Source of the DNA: Tetragonia tetragonoides
Taxonomy: Eukaryota > Streptophyta > Magnoliopsida > Caryophyllales > Aizoaceae
Direction: 5' to 3'
NCBI GenBank assembly: GCA_038025085.1
Contig: CM076154.1
Coordinates: 33,100,501 to 33,164,500, forward strand
DNA: 64,000 nucleotides
The notes under the pieces are model-generated. The model was not told the origin of the DNA. It ran no database searches and saw only the letters and a program-made list of their open reading frames with translations. Of this stretch, positions 21,696 to 33,239 are shown one piece after another (the stretch's first letter is position 1; each line of letters begins with the position of its first letter). Position numbers and translations under genes: made by a program.

Positions 21696-24600
21696 TCAAG
21701 TTGGAGCATGGGGGTTCACGATGCCCAACTTACTGAGTAATAAATCAAACTGCTTTCTACCGAGAGCCTTCGTAAATAAGTCAACCAATTGCACTGTCGT
21801 AGGAACATACGATGGAGCAATCAGACCTTCGGTAATAGCATCACGAACAAAGTGACAATCAACTTCAATATGCTTCGTGCGTTCATGATAAACAGGATTG
21901 CGAGCAATATGTAAAGCCGATTGGCTACCACAAAACAATGGTATAGCTTTGGGATGATGAACACCCAAACTTAATAACAAACCTTTCAACCACTTGAGCT
22001 CACAAGTGATGGCAGCCATGGAGCGATATTCTGCTTTAGCGGAAGACTTTGAGACAGTAGTTTGCTTCTTTGTTTTCCATGAGATAGGTGATTGGCCAAG
22101 GAATACCAGCCAACCCGTTAAGGATCGCCTTGTGAGGGGGCAAGCAGCCCAATCCGAGTCACACCATCCATTTAAAGATAAGTCACTGTCAGCACGCAAT
22201 AAAATACCTTGACCTGGAGTTCCCTTTAAGTAACGCACAACGCGCAAAGCGGCCTCCTAATGTTCTTGGTGAGGATCTTGCATAAATTGAGATAAGAGAT
22301 GAACAGAATATGCCAAGTCAGGTCGTGTGACAGATAAATACACAAGACGACCTACAAGTCGTCGATAGGATTCTGGATCATCAAGCTTGGCACCAATGAC
22401 ATGGCCTAACTTGTGATTTTGTTCAATAGGAGTGTCTGCCGGTTTTGCCCCCAAGAGGCTGACCTCAGTAATAATATCAAGAGTATACTTTCTTTGACAA
22501 AGGAATAAGCCAGCTGAACTCCGTGCTACCTCAATACCAAGAAAATATCTAAGTGGACCAAGATCTTTCATATGAAAGCAGTCACCCAAATAAGCCTTGA
22601 AAACACTTAAAGCAACGAATTCATTGCCAGAAATAATTAAATCATCAACATACACCAAAACATTGAGTTGCACGCCATCTTTAGTGCAAGTAAACAATGA
22701 ATAATCAGAGTAAGACTGAAGAAATCCATACCCTTTCAATGTAGTGACCAGTTTGGCAAACCAACAACGGGGTGCCTGTTTTAAGCCATATAAAGATTTG
22801 CGAAGACGACAAACCAAATTAGGTTCCGATGACGTGAAATCGGAAGGTGATTTCATATAAACTTCCTCATCAAGATCACCATGGAGAAAGGCATTATGAA
22901 CATCCATTTGGTGAAGTTCCCAATTCTTGAAGCGTCAATGGCTAGAAAGGCACGACTGGTTGCCATTTTAGCAACGGGAGCAAAGGTCTCAGAGTAATCC
23001 AATCCTTCAATTTGATGATTTCCAAAAATAACCAACCGAGCCTTTAACCGCTCAAGATCTCCATTGGAGAGGTATTTTCTCTTATAAACCCACTGATTTC
23101 CCAGTGCACGCTTGCCAGGTGGAAGTGATTCGAGAGTCCAAGTACCATTATCCTCCAAGGCTTTAATTTCCTCTTGCATAGCCTTCTTCCACCCATCATC
23201 TTTCATGGCCTACTTAAAAGATCGAGGTTCCTCTCCTGTAGTGACAGCTGCAAGAAACTTGCGATAGGACACGGAAAAATTATCACAATTAATATAATGT
23301 GCTATAGGAAAAGGAGTACCTGAGGTATGCTGTGGAAGGGAAGTAGCAGTGTTCGATGGACTCTCTGTAACAATATTGTGACTAACAAAATCCTTTAGGA
23401 GCACTGAAGGGGTTTTAGTGCGCTTTCCACGACCCAAAACTTCTTCGGAACCCTGATTATTTAAGCCTGCCTGTTCTTCAGTATGGTCAGACCCAGACCC
23501 AGTTTGGACTGAGTCGTCCACAACACTGGATTGTTCTATTTCTATTGAGCTTGCCGGACTTGTGGTTTGGTCAGACCCAGTACTGACAGTGGCAGAGGAA
23601 TTAGGGTCATTGGCAATAAGAGGCACATCTAGACCCTCATTAGTTGTATCCCTGGTATTAGGGACAGTGGAGTCATCCAAAAATTCTGCAAAGTCTAAAT
23701 CAATATCCATATCCATATCAAAGTGATCCATTGGCCTAATCTTGCTAGCTTCTGTGTCAATAAAAGGAAAAATCTCTTCAAAGAATTTTACGTCTCTTGA
23801 CACAAAGAACTCATGTATATCAAAATCATAAAGCCTCCATCCCTTTTGACCAAAAGGATACCCAACAAATATGCATTTACGACTACGACTCGCAAATTTA
23901 TCTCCCTTTGTATTTTGGTTGTGGGCAAAACATAAAGACCCAAACATTCGAATGACATCATAAGATAGAGAATAACCAAACAATTTCTCAAAAGGAGTTT
24001 GATTGTCAAGGACAATGGAAGGTGTTCTATTGATTAAATGGGCAGCGGTCAAAACACTCTCCTCCCAAAAATAAATAGGCAAATTGGCCTGGAAGCGCAA
24101 AGCGCGGGCACATTTAGGATGTGTTTATGCTTTCTTTCAACTCTCCCATTTTGTTGTGGTGTCCCAGTGCATGAGGTTTGAAATAAGATACCACAAGCAT
24201 TAAAATAACCAAGCAAACACCGAAACTCCGTTCCATTATCACTCCGAACAATTTTTATGGTTTGAGAAAATTGTCGCTCAACCATAGCAACAAAGGACAT
24301 AAATTTAGAAAAGACCTTTGTTTTATCATCCATGAAATAAACCCACACAGCCCGAGAAAAATCATCCACAATAGTCAAAAAATATCTAGCACCACAAGAA
24401 GATGTATGACGATAGCCGCCCCACAAATCAATATGGATTAGTTCAAAAATTCGACTGGCTTTATTCTCACTCAAAGGAAATTTGTCTCTGGGATGTTTAA
24501 CTCTAAAACATACTTTACAGGCTTTATTCAAACTACCTTTAGAATTACAAACGGGATGGAGCAATTTTACTACTTTTTCTGAAGGATGCCCCATCCTAGC

Positions 24601-26087
24601 ATGCCAAAGAGCCAAAGAAGAAGCGTCCGCGTCCATAGTGACTGCTTGCACTGTATGTGGTCCCTTGAAGTAGTAGAGTCCATCTTGCTTACTTTCCGTT
24701 CCAATCAGCGTCCTCGTTTGGTCCTGTATAACACACACATATCGATTAAAAATGACAATACTATCCAAATCATCACACAATTGTGACACGGACAATAAGC
24801 TGCAATTCAAGAGAGGGACATAAAGAACGTGAGTGAGAGTCATAGCATCCGACAATCGCACTGATCCCTTCTTTGTTGCAACCACTTTCTTTCCATCAGG
24901 AAGACCAACGAGACATAAGATGTCTTTCACATCAAATAATAGAGAAAGATTACCAGTAACATGATTAGATGCACCTGTATCAATAATCCAAGAGTGACCA
25001 TTAATCTTACCACTCAAACGATTACCGGAAACAGTCATATTACCAAAGACACTTGCAAGCGTCTTCCACTGATCAGCGGAAAATAATTCTGCAGATGGTG
25101 TTCCAGTGGGTTCTGAAACAACCGCGGCATTGACACGAACCCCCCCCGATCACGTCTTGTCGCAGGAGAAGAAGAAGTCGTTGATTTTTGGTTACGACCA
25201 ATCATCAGTTTGGTCGTACCTGATTCGCTGTCAGACGCCACACGATCTTCCCACCATTCTGGATATCCATGAATTTCGAAGCAATTTGTTACTTCGTGGC
25301 TTGTCTTTTTACAATAGGTGCAAGAAAGATGTGATTTATCAGGTTTCTCTATTTTGCCTCGGCCGCGCCCAGTAGTTCGCACAGAAAATCCAACTATATC
25401 GGTTTTCTCCTCGGGCAGAGTCGAGGACGTTCTGACTCGTTCATCTTGAATAACCAGTTGGTAGGCACGACTGAGAGAAGGCAGGGGATCTTGAGCAAGA
25501 ATATTCGATCGCAAAGGACCATAAGATGGGGTATATAAACCCATCAGAAATTCATGAAGCATGTCCTTCGCACGTCTACGCTCATGTTCGAGTCCTGCGG
25601 TACACTTTGTACAACAAGAACAAGTAATCAAGGGTTCATGGTTATGCAATTCCTCCCATAGAGCCGTGAGTTTGCCATAGTAAGAAGCAACCGACATAGA
25701 TTTGGTTTGCTTACAGTCAAAGATGGCCGCCTTTAATTGTTGTATGCGTGGTCCATTCGTAAGAGCAAATTGCTCTTTAAGCGTCTCCCATAGGCGCCTG
25801 GCGTCTTTATATTTGGATAATGTACTTTTCACTTCTTCTATGATGGTATTCATAATCCAAGATACCAACATGGCTTGAATTGTATTCCAATCATCTTGTG
25901 TACAAGGAGGTGTTGGAGATACAATCGTACCATCTAAAAATCCGAACTTTCTTCGAGCTTGAAGAGTCGTCTCAATCTCTCCAGCCCAATCATCATAGTT
26001 TTCGCCATTAAATCTGGTTGCTGTAATAAAATCACCAGAAATAAGGGGATTTTGAGTCAATTTTTGGTGGTGGATCTTCCACGGCCA
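21696..26087 (-). pseudogene. Copia gag-pol, broken
   Basis: Gag (about 26060-25040) ends in a zinc knuckle of the CTYCKKTSHEVTNC type. Protease follows (IIDTGASNHVTG), then GAG-pre-integrase (LWHARMGHPS), integrase (HIDLWGGY, RSDNGTEF, GTPQQNGRVERKH), reverse transcriptase (LVYVDDLII) and RNase H (CDSDWAACPLTRRS, SSAKAEYRSM). Lesions: the natural ATG near 26087 is out of frame with gag, frameshifts lie near 24100 and 22920, a TAG lies near 23208 and a stop near 22258. It cannot make a full polyprotein. Confidence 0.9.
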
Positions 26088-26157
26088 TTGTTTAGGGTTT
26101 AAGGTTTTTGTGTTTTTGTTTAGGGTTTGTTTATGGATCTTTCACGCTCTGATACCA

Positions 26158-26371
26158 TGACAAGATTGAGGCGAAAAGCTTGGCTCTGTATTGATTATAG
26201 CCGAGTATATATGTATAGCCCTAGTATCTATACATATCTTTTAGAATAAGGAAAAAATTTGTATATGGAAACAATCCTAAACAATATCAAACTCTATGAT
26301 AACTTGTTATATCCAGGCGCAACTGAACTTTCCATAAGTCACGCCTGAAATATCGGTAAGATCTCGTAACA
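26158..26371 (-). repeat. Copia 5' LTR (214 bp)
   Basis: Matches the LTR at 21468-21689, with the tRNA-Met primer site immediately downstream on minus. Confidence 0.9.
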
Positions 26372-26609
26372 AAAATCCACTAGTTATCACTCATCACTAC
26401 TCCAACAACAAACCGAGTTATTATTCCAACCAAAAATCATGGGCAAGGGTGAAATCCTTGAAAGCTGCTTTGGAGGGGCATTCTGAGAGAGCAAACTTAT
26501 TAAATGCTTTCAGCCAGTACCAATCTTCCCAAATACCATGGTCACCCATGGACAGTTGCCTTAAAAAATACTTCAGGTATATCAAGTGTGGCCTTGTGTT
26601 CTCATGGAT

Positions 26610-27395
26610 GTATATTTTTTGTTTTGGTTTAACTACAAGTTCACCTAAGTTTTTTGGAACAAAGCTAATCCTGTTTGCATCGGATCGGTCCACGAAGGGG
26701 TAAAGTGCTCCCACTAAGACTCCGTTTGGTTAGGGTGAAAACAGTTTTCCTGGAAAACAGTTTTTCCATTTTCCGTTGTTTGGTTTACAATGAGAAGGAA
26801 AATGATTTTCAGAGAAAAATCATTTTTAAGATGTAAATGTTTTCCCTTCATTCCCTTCAAAAATAAGGGAAAACGGTTTTCCGTTGGTGGGACACTATAT
26901 CCCCGAAGCACTAATAGTGGACTTGATCATCGAGTTTGGTTGTCGGGACTTCGGGCCATAATAAAATCAAACTCGTATCCGACTTGATTGGGCCTCGGGC
27001 CGAACTTTCGGGCCACTTTTGCAATATTGTTTTTTTTTTCTTCAAATAATTATTATAATTTTTGACTCAGATATCCGTTTGAGGTGATTTTTTTTAATCC
27101 ATCTAACTTTTCGAGATCTACGCAGGCACGCAGCTATGTTAGTAGATATTCTTTTCTCTAGAAAAAATAGATTTTTATGAAAATTATTTTCCTTTGTAAC
27201 CAAACAGCGAAAAATGTAAACGGAAATATATTTTACACTGAAAATGATTTTCAACTGAAAATACTTTTCAGTTGAAAACGATTTTACGCCTAACGAAACG
27301 GAGCCTAAGTTGTTTCTCCATTTACAAGATTCGAACCATTGACCTTGCTTAAAGAATGAGAATGCCAAACCAATCACACCAACCACTTATTTCGT
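26610..27395 (-). mobile_element. SINE (about 195 bp net) split by a Harbinger-like insertion
   Basis: On minus the head has an A-box-like TGTGATTGGTTTGGC and box B GGTTCGAATCTT near 27330, then breaks at 27306 and resumes at 26717 with GTGGGAGCACTTTACCCC. The 11-bp duplication ATCCATGAGAA (on minus) flanks the whole at 27396-27406 and 26599-26609, proving both parts belong to one insertion. Confidence 0.75.
26718..27305. mobile_element. PIF/Harbinger-like element (588 bp)
   Basis: Ends GACTCCGTTTGGTTAGG and (rc) GGCTCCGTTTCGTTAGG form inverted repeats, flanked by TAA at 26715-26717 and 27306-27308. The interior is rich in GAAAA(C/T)(A/G)(A/T)TTTTC words. No transposase frame is present. Confidence 0.7.
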
Positions 27396-27605
27396 TTCTC
27401 ATGGATATATATTGGAGAGCGTTGGCAACACCAACTAGTTGCGGAAAATTCTAAAGTCTTCTTCTCCAGTTCTATTTTCGTTTTGTTCTTCTCATGTAGC
27501 CACGAGTAAAAAGGTATTACTCTTGCCCGGTGAGCGGTCAGATAGCAACCAGTATGTCCTCAAGGTCTATGCAAAAACCTTCCAACCTCAAGAGGTACCT
27601 GTAAT

Positions 27606-27956
27606 TAGGGTTGTTCATAAGAATCCGTATTCGAAAATTCGAAATTTCCGATACGGGTTCGGATATCAACATTGGAAATTTCGGATATTCGAAAATTCGT
27701 AATTTTGGATATTTCTGATACGGATATCCGAAATTATCCAAAAAATATCCAATTTTTTTGGATTTTGTAGATAAATTTCGGATACTTTCGGATTCGGATA
27801 TCCGAAAAATATACAAATTAAAGTAGAAAAAAATTAATTTTTTTCGATATCCGAATCCGAAAAATTCGAAATTTCGGATACGAATTCGGATATCAAAATT
27901 CACTATCCGAATTTTGAGATAACCGATTTTCGGATATCCGATTATGAACAGCCCTA
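27606..27956. mobile_element. hAT-like MITE (351 bp) full of ATATCCGAA palindromes
   Basis: Ends TAGGGTTGTTCATAA and (rc) TAGGGCTGTTCATAA form near-perfect inverted repeats. The octamers CCTGTAAT (27598-27605) and CCTGCAAC (27957-27964) agree at 6 of 8, fitting an aged hAT duplication. The interior repeats TTCGGATATCCGAA-type palindromes. Confidence 0.75.
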
Positions 27957-27964
27957 CCTGCAAC

Positions 27965-28560
27965 GAATAACGGATAAGAGAACTCGTTTGAGAATCTCAA
28001 CTAAACATGCACATATATCACAAGCTAAGTAAATCAATATCTCGACCATTACCATTTTCTGGAACACGATCGAATATGGAAATAATCACAAATATGTGTT
28101 AAATTTATGATTGTGAAAGTTTTTTTTTTAATTAACTTTATTGATGACTAGCAAATATTCATAACACAAGAGTTTGACAGAGATATAAAATCCTAATACA
28201 TGTTATATTAGGAGACTAAATTGAATATGATGTAAAACCCTAATACATGTAATTATACTAGGAGATTAAATTGAATATGAAAACCATATATATCTAGACT
28301 TTTGAAAATATTAGAGTTCTTAATTAAGGAATAACTAAAAGGAATAAAGCCATACTCTACGTAATATGTCATGTTAGGATAATAATTGATACTCTAGAAC
28401 TATCACATCCAAAATAGACAAATAATGCCAATGGAGTCTAAACTGAAAACCATAAGAAAGCCAAGATATTGACATTCGGTTGAACATTTTAATAGTAAAA
28501 AAAAAATGATTTTCGGTTGTATCTGTATGTATGAGATAGATTTATATTTGAAAGGGTAAG
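27965..28560. other. AT-rich intergenic
   Basis: No gene. A near-repeat (CCTAATACATGT, then ATTAGGAGA or ACTAGGAGA, then TAAATTGAATATGA) occurs twice at 28190-28280. Confidence 0.35.
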
Positions 28561-29415
28561 TGATGCGTTAGCATCAGGTCATCAAGTTACGAGCGTGAGC
28601 ATTAATGCATTAATCATGGCATTTGGGACTCTCTCACGTTTGAATGGTGATAATTCTGGTCCTAGAGGTCTTAGTGTCCTTTTGGCCACTTAATCTAGGT
28701 TATGTCCGTACAAGATTAATCCGTACAAATAAGCATTTGTGATTAGTGTTAGTTATAGTGCACCCTGCATGTAATTAGCATAATTAACAAATGTAATTAG
28801 TTGTTATTTGAATTCCCTAAGTAGTTGCTGAGTAAGGCGCGCCTAAGAGCACATGGGGCAGGTAAGGATGAAGAATGAGGCTCCTTACAGCTCATCCACA
28901 TTTGTCCTTATGCAAGGACAAGCAACAGCTGTCAAGTGGTCCAAAACGGAAGGAAATGCGCTCCAAATTGTACTGCACGTATTTGGCTCATTTCTGGGCA
29001 AAATACTGAAGTTTCATTTTGCTTGGGCACTACTCTTGGACAGCTCACCCTTTCTAGAGTATTCTTAGGTTATTAGGGCACATTTGTGACTCCTATAAAT
29101 ATGTAAGAACAGCTGATGTAAAAGGCACTTGATGATGAATGAAAATATGAAATGGCTGCTGCCTTTTGCTTACAAACCTTGTTGTTCTTTATAATGTCCT
29201 TAGGGATATTTGGTGAAACAAGTAGTATCCTTTAGCCTTGACTTGGTGGTTAAATCCTTTATAGTCTTGGTGGTGGTGCTATCTATCCTCCCTCTTCTTA
29301 TTTTTCATTTCATTTACTTCGTTTTCAATCTTTATAATCGCAAAACAAACAAAATATTATCAAAATACCCATTGTTCGAAAACGAGCTAAAAGCTTCAGA
29401 TTTGCTAACGTATCA
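28561..29415 (+). repeat. Gypsy 5' LTR
   Basis: Nearly identical to 33107-33961. CTATAAATATG near 29094 is a plausible TATA box for the genomic transcript. Confidence 0.93.
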
Positions 29416-29582
29416 TTTGGTATCAGAGCATAGGTTTAACCTTAGCACCATTTTCTCTCATCAAAGTTCTCTCCTTTCTTGTCTTAATCACGTCCAAAGT
29501 TCCAATCTTTGAGTCACAAAAGAACCCATTTATAGCCCAAACACAATTCCTAGCTTAAACACAACCAAACTCACAAACAGCC

Positions 29583-32500
29583 ATGGATGATGAACAAATA
29601 CCCAGAAATTTAACTCTTGAGCAAGCTAAAGAGCTTAGGAGAGAAAGGGAGATGCGTGAGGTTAAGGAACAACTTAGCAACCTCACCCAACAAATGACTG
29701 ATTTTCTCAACATTGGTAGAGGTAGAGCTCGTGGTCGAGGTGATGATGATGGTTCTCTTAGTCCAAGGAGAAAAGATGAGCAATGGGCTGATTTAAAGTT
29801 TGAACCCCCTGATTTTGATGGTGGTACAAACCCAGATGACTATTTGGAGTGGGAGCAACAAATGGGTAGATTGTTTGATACCAAGGGGTATAGTGAGGAA
29901 AAGAGTTTCAAAGTTGCTGTTTTGAAGCTCAAAAAGTATGCTTCTTTGTGGTATGAAAGCATGAAACTACAAAGAGAGCGTGAGGGTAAATCTAGGGTGC
30001 GTTCATGGCCCAAGCTTAAGAAAATCATGCACAAACGCTTTGTGCCCCCTTCCTATACTCAAGATCTCTACCTCAAGCTCACAAATTTCAGTCAAGGAAC
30101 TCCAAGTGTAGCAGATTACATTAGAGATTTTAAGCAACTACAAATCAAAACCGGCATTGTAGAGGATCCACAACTCTCAATTGCGCGTTTTATTTCTGGT
30201 TTAGACACCAATGTTGGTAATAGAGTTGAAGTACAGCCTTTTTGGTCTCTAGATGATGTATACAAGTTGGCTTTGAAGATTGAAAAGCAAGAGAAAGCTA
30301 AGAAACCAGCAGCAAAGCCCTCATTTAGGAGTTTTACTCCTCGGGCGGAAAGTTCTTCTAAAGGGAGCGAAAATGACAAAAGGTTTCCTAGAGATCCTAA
30401 GGCCAACAAGGATGCTCTTAGACTATCTCTCTCTAGGAAATGCTTCAAGTGTCAAGGCTATGGACACTTTCAAGCTGAGTGCCCCAACAAGAGAGTGTTA
30501 TCTCTCCGTGAGTATGATGAGCTTAGGCAATTAGATGACGAGAAGGAGCAGAATGAAGAGCAATCTATTGACGATGAATTGGACATTGAACCTGACCAAG
30601 GCTCACCTCTCTTGGTGGTTCAAAGGGTCCTTCATGCTAGAGAGGCAGAGGAGACACTATCTCAAAGGGAGAAGATATTTCAAACCAAGTGCACCGTGAA
30701 AGAAAAGCTTTGCACTTTAATCATTGATGGCGGTTCTTGCACCAATGTGGCGTCTACTCTCATGGTGGAAAAGCTTGGATTGGCCACCAAAGAACACCCT
30801 CATCCTTATTCCTTGCAATGGTTAGAGAAGGGAAGCAAATCCAAGGTAACAAAACAAGTCACAATCCCTTTTTCGATTGGAAAAGTATACAATGATGAGA
30901 TTTTGTGTGATGTGATCCCCATGGATGCTTGTCATTTGCTGTTAGGTAGACCTTGGTTATATGATAGAAGAGTAATGCATGATGGCTTTAGAAATGTTTA
31001 CTCTTTTGAGGTTCAGGGAAAGAAAATTAATTTGCAACCCGCAAAATTGTCTTTATGTGGGGGAACGCAAGTTGGGGAGGGTTCTTCTGTTGCTAACTCA
31101 TCAAAGCATGCTATGATTGTTAAAGGTGCTGATTTAGAGTATGAAATGGTGCATGGAAATGTTGTTTATATGCTGGTGTTGCTTGGGGAGAATGAGAACA
31201 TTGTTGGAAAGCCTTTACATGCGTTAATGCAACCTTTGCTTGAAAAGTATGTCGACGTGTTCCAATCTGATTTACCCCATGGTTTGCCACCCATTAGGGG
31301 CATAGAGCATCAAATAGACTTTGTTCCGGGAGCCTCACTTCCTAACAAAGCAGCTTATAGGTGTAATCCCCAAGAGACTAAGGAGTTACAACGTCAAGTA
31401 GAGGAGTTACTTGATAGGGGATACATTAGAGAGAGCATGAGTCTTTGTAGTGTACCAGCTCTCCTTGTGCCAAAAAAGGATGGAAGCATGAGAATGTGTG
31501 TTGATAGCCGTTCAATTAACAACATTACCATTAAGTATAGATATCCAATTCCTCGCTTGGATGATATGCTTGATGAGCTGTTTGGTTCTTGTGTCTTCTC
31601 TAAAGTGGATTTGAGGAGTGGTTACCATCAAATTAGAATGAAGGATGGGGATGAATGGAAGACAGCCTTCAAGACGAAAGGAGGTCTTTATGAATGGCTT
31701 GTAATGCCATTTGGGTTGTCCAATGCTCCTAGCACATTCATGCGTCTTATGAATGAGGTATTGCGTTCCTTTATTGGTAAATTTGTTGTTGTGTATTTTG
31801 ATGATATTCTCATATACTCTAAGAGTGATTCTGAGCATGTGCAGCACCTAACACGCGTTTTTGAGGCTCTAAGGCAATACAAGCTGTTTGCTAAGCTTGA
31901 GAAATGTGATTTCTTTGTTCCTAGTGTCACGTTTCTTGGTTACATTGTGTCCAAGGATGGTATAGCTGTTGATCCCAGCAAGGTTGAGGCGATTAAGACA
32001 TGGCCTACTCCTACTAGCATCACGCAAGTAAGGAGCTTCCATGGGCTAGCTTCTTTTTACAGAAGATTCATCAAGCAATTCAGCTCTCTTTTAGCACCAC
32101 TTACGGATTGTATGAAGAAAGGTGTCTTTGAGTGGACTCCCATGGCTCAAAATGCTTTTGAGGCCATCAAGGAAAGGCTTAGCTCCACCCCTATACTAGC
32201 TTTGCCTAACTTTGATCAACCATTTGAAGTGGAATGTGATGCTTGTGGAACCGGTATTGGAGCTGTTTTGGTGCAAAATAAGCGTCCTATTGCTTATTTC
32301 AGTGAGAAGTTGAATGGTTCAAGAGGGAATTACAGCACTTATGACAAAGAGTTCTATGCAATTATGAGGGCTCTTGATCATTGGGCTCAATACTTAAAAC
32401 CAAGGCAGTTCATTTTGCACTCTGATCATGAAGTGTTGAAGTATATTAATGGGCAGCGCAAGTTGAGTTCAAGACATGCTAAATGGGTGGAATATCTTCA

Positions 32501-33239
32501 ATCATTATCCTTTGTATCTAAGTACAAAACTGGTGCAAGCAATGTGGTAGCCGATGCTTTATCAAGGCGACATTCTATGTTGTCTATCCTTGAGGCCAAG
32601 GTTTTAGGCTTCTCTTTCATACGAGAACTTTACAAAGATGATCCAGATTTCTCTCCCATGTTTGATGGCAACAAGGAGGTGGAAAAAGGCCCTTTTCACA
32701 TTCATGAAGGGTTCCTTTTCAAGCACAACAGATTGTGTATCCCTAAGGGCTCAATTCGAGACCTACTTATAAGGGAAGCTCACTTAGGAGGATTGGCTGG
32801 CCACTTTGGCATTGTGAAGACTCTTGAGGTCTTAAGTGAGCACTTTTATTGGCCAAGAATGCAAGGAGATTTAGTGTGGTTACACCTTAGGAATGAGAGG
32901 TTTCCAGCAAAAAGAAAGCACAAGTTGATGCCCAGATCAGAAGGCCCTTTTAAAATCATCGAGAAGATCAACGACAATGCATACAAGCTTGAACTGCCTG
33001 GAGAGAGTTCAATTTCAGCAACTTTTAATGTGGGAGATCTGCTGCCTTATTTGGAGGATGAATACCTTGATGATTTGAGGGCAAATCCAAAAAAAGTTGG
33101 GGAGGATGATGCGTTAGCATCAGGTCATCAAGTTACGAGCGTGAGCATTAATGCATTAATCATGGCATTTGGGACTCTCTCACGTTTGAATGGTGATAAT
33201 TCTGGTCCTAGAGGTCTTAGTGTCCTTTTGGCCACTTAA
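29583..33239 (+). CDS. Gypsy gag-pol, open but lacking the integrase core (1218 aa)
   Basis: Order: gag (residues about 60-250), zinc knuckle CFKCQGYGHFQAEC (about 286-299), protease with IIDGGSCTNV (about 378), reverse transcriptase with VVYFDDILIYS (about 735), RNase H with ECDACGTGIGAVL (about 885) and the H2C2 integrase finger (HLGGLAGHFG, WPRMQGD, to about 1098). The frame then jumps to the post-integrase tail (RSEGPFKIIEKINDNAYKL), so the DDE catalytic core is gone by an in-frame deletion. The last 44 codons lie in the 3' LTR. Gag particles and reverse transcriptase could still be made, but integration would need another element's integrase. Confidence 0.92.
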   Translation: MDDEQIPRNLTLEQAKELRREREMREVKEQLSNLTQQMTDFLNIGRGRARGRGDDDGSLSPRRKDEQWADLKFEPPDFDGGTNPDDYLEWEQQMGRLFDTKGYSEEKSFKVAVLKLKKYASLWYESMKLQREREGKSRVRSWPKLKKIMHKRFVPPSYTQDLYLKLTNFSQGTPSVADYIRDFKQLQIKTGIVEDPQLSIARFISGLDTNVGNRVEVQPFWSLDDVYKLALKIEKQEKAKKPAAKPSFRSFTPRAESSSKGSENDKRFPRDPKANKDALRLSLSRKCFKCQGYGHFQAECPNKRVLSLREYDELRQLDDEKEQNEEQSIDDELDIEPDQGSPLLVVQRVLHAREAEETLSQREKIFQTKCTVKEKLCTLIIDGGSCTNVASTLMVEKLGLATKEHPHPYSLQWLEKGSKSKVTKQVTIPFSIGKVYNDEILCDVIPMDACHLLLGRPWLYDRRVMHDGFRNVYSFEVQGKKINLQPAKLSLCGGTQVGEGSSVANSSKHAMIVKGADLEYEMVHGNVVYMLVLLGENENIVGKPLHALMQPLLEKYVDVFQSDLPHGLPPIRGIEHQIDFVPGASLPNKAAYRCNPQETKELQRQVEELLDRGYIRESMSLCSVPALLVPKKDGSMRMCVDSRSINNITIKYRYPIPRLDDMLDELFGSCVFSKVDLRSGYHQIRMKDGDEWKTAFKTKGGLYEWLVMPFGLSNAPSTFMRLMNEVLRSFIGKFVVVYFDDILIYSKSDSEHVQHLTRVFEALRQYKLFAKLEKCDFFVPSVTFLGYIVSKDGIAVDPSKVEAIKTWPTPTSITQVRSFHGLASFYRRFIKQFSSLLAPLTDCMKKGVFEWTPMAQNAFEAIKERLSSTPILALPNFDQPFEVECDACGTGIGAVLVQNKRPIAYFSEKLNGSRGNYSTYDKEFYAIMRALDHWAQYLKPRQFILHSDHEVLKYINGQRKLSSRHAKWVEYLQSLSFVSKYKTGASNVVADALSRRHSMLSILEAKVLGFSFIRELYKDDPDFSPMFDGNKEVEKGPFHIHEGFLFKHNRLCIPKGSIRDLLIREAHLGGLAGHFGIVKTLEVLSEHFYWPRMQGDLVWLHLRNERFPAKRKHKLMPRSEGPFKIIEKINDNAYKLELPGESSISATFNVGDLLPYLEDEYLDDLRANPKKVGEDDALASGHQVTSVSINALIMAFGTLSRLNGDNSGPRGLSVLLAT

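Larger units (their letters stand above)
21468..26371 (-). mobile_element. Ty1/copia retrotransposon, full length but decayed (4.9 kb)
   Basis: Read on minus: 5' LTR (26371-26158), primer site TGGTATCAGAGCG matching initiator tRNA-Met, gag-pol in copia order (PR-INT-RT-RNaseH), polypurine tract GAGGGGGA and 3' LTR (21689-21468). The flanks are AAAAA and AAAAT, a probable aged 5-bp duplication. The LTRs differ at several sites including short indels, so insertion is not recent. Confidence 0.92.

Noticed and set aside
28853..29512. Small frames in the gypsy LTR (repeated at 33399-33965)
   Set aside because: They are identical because the LTRs are identical, with no known domain.
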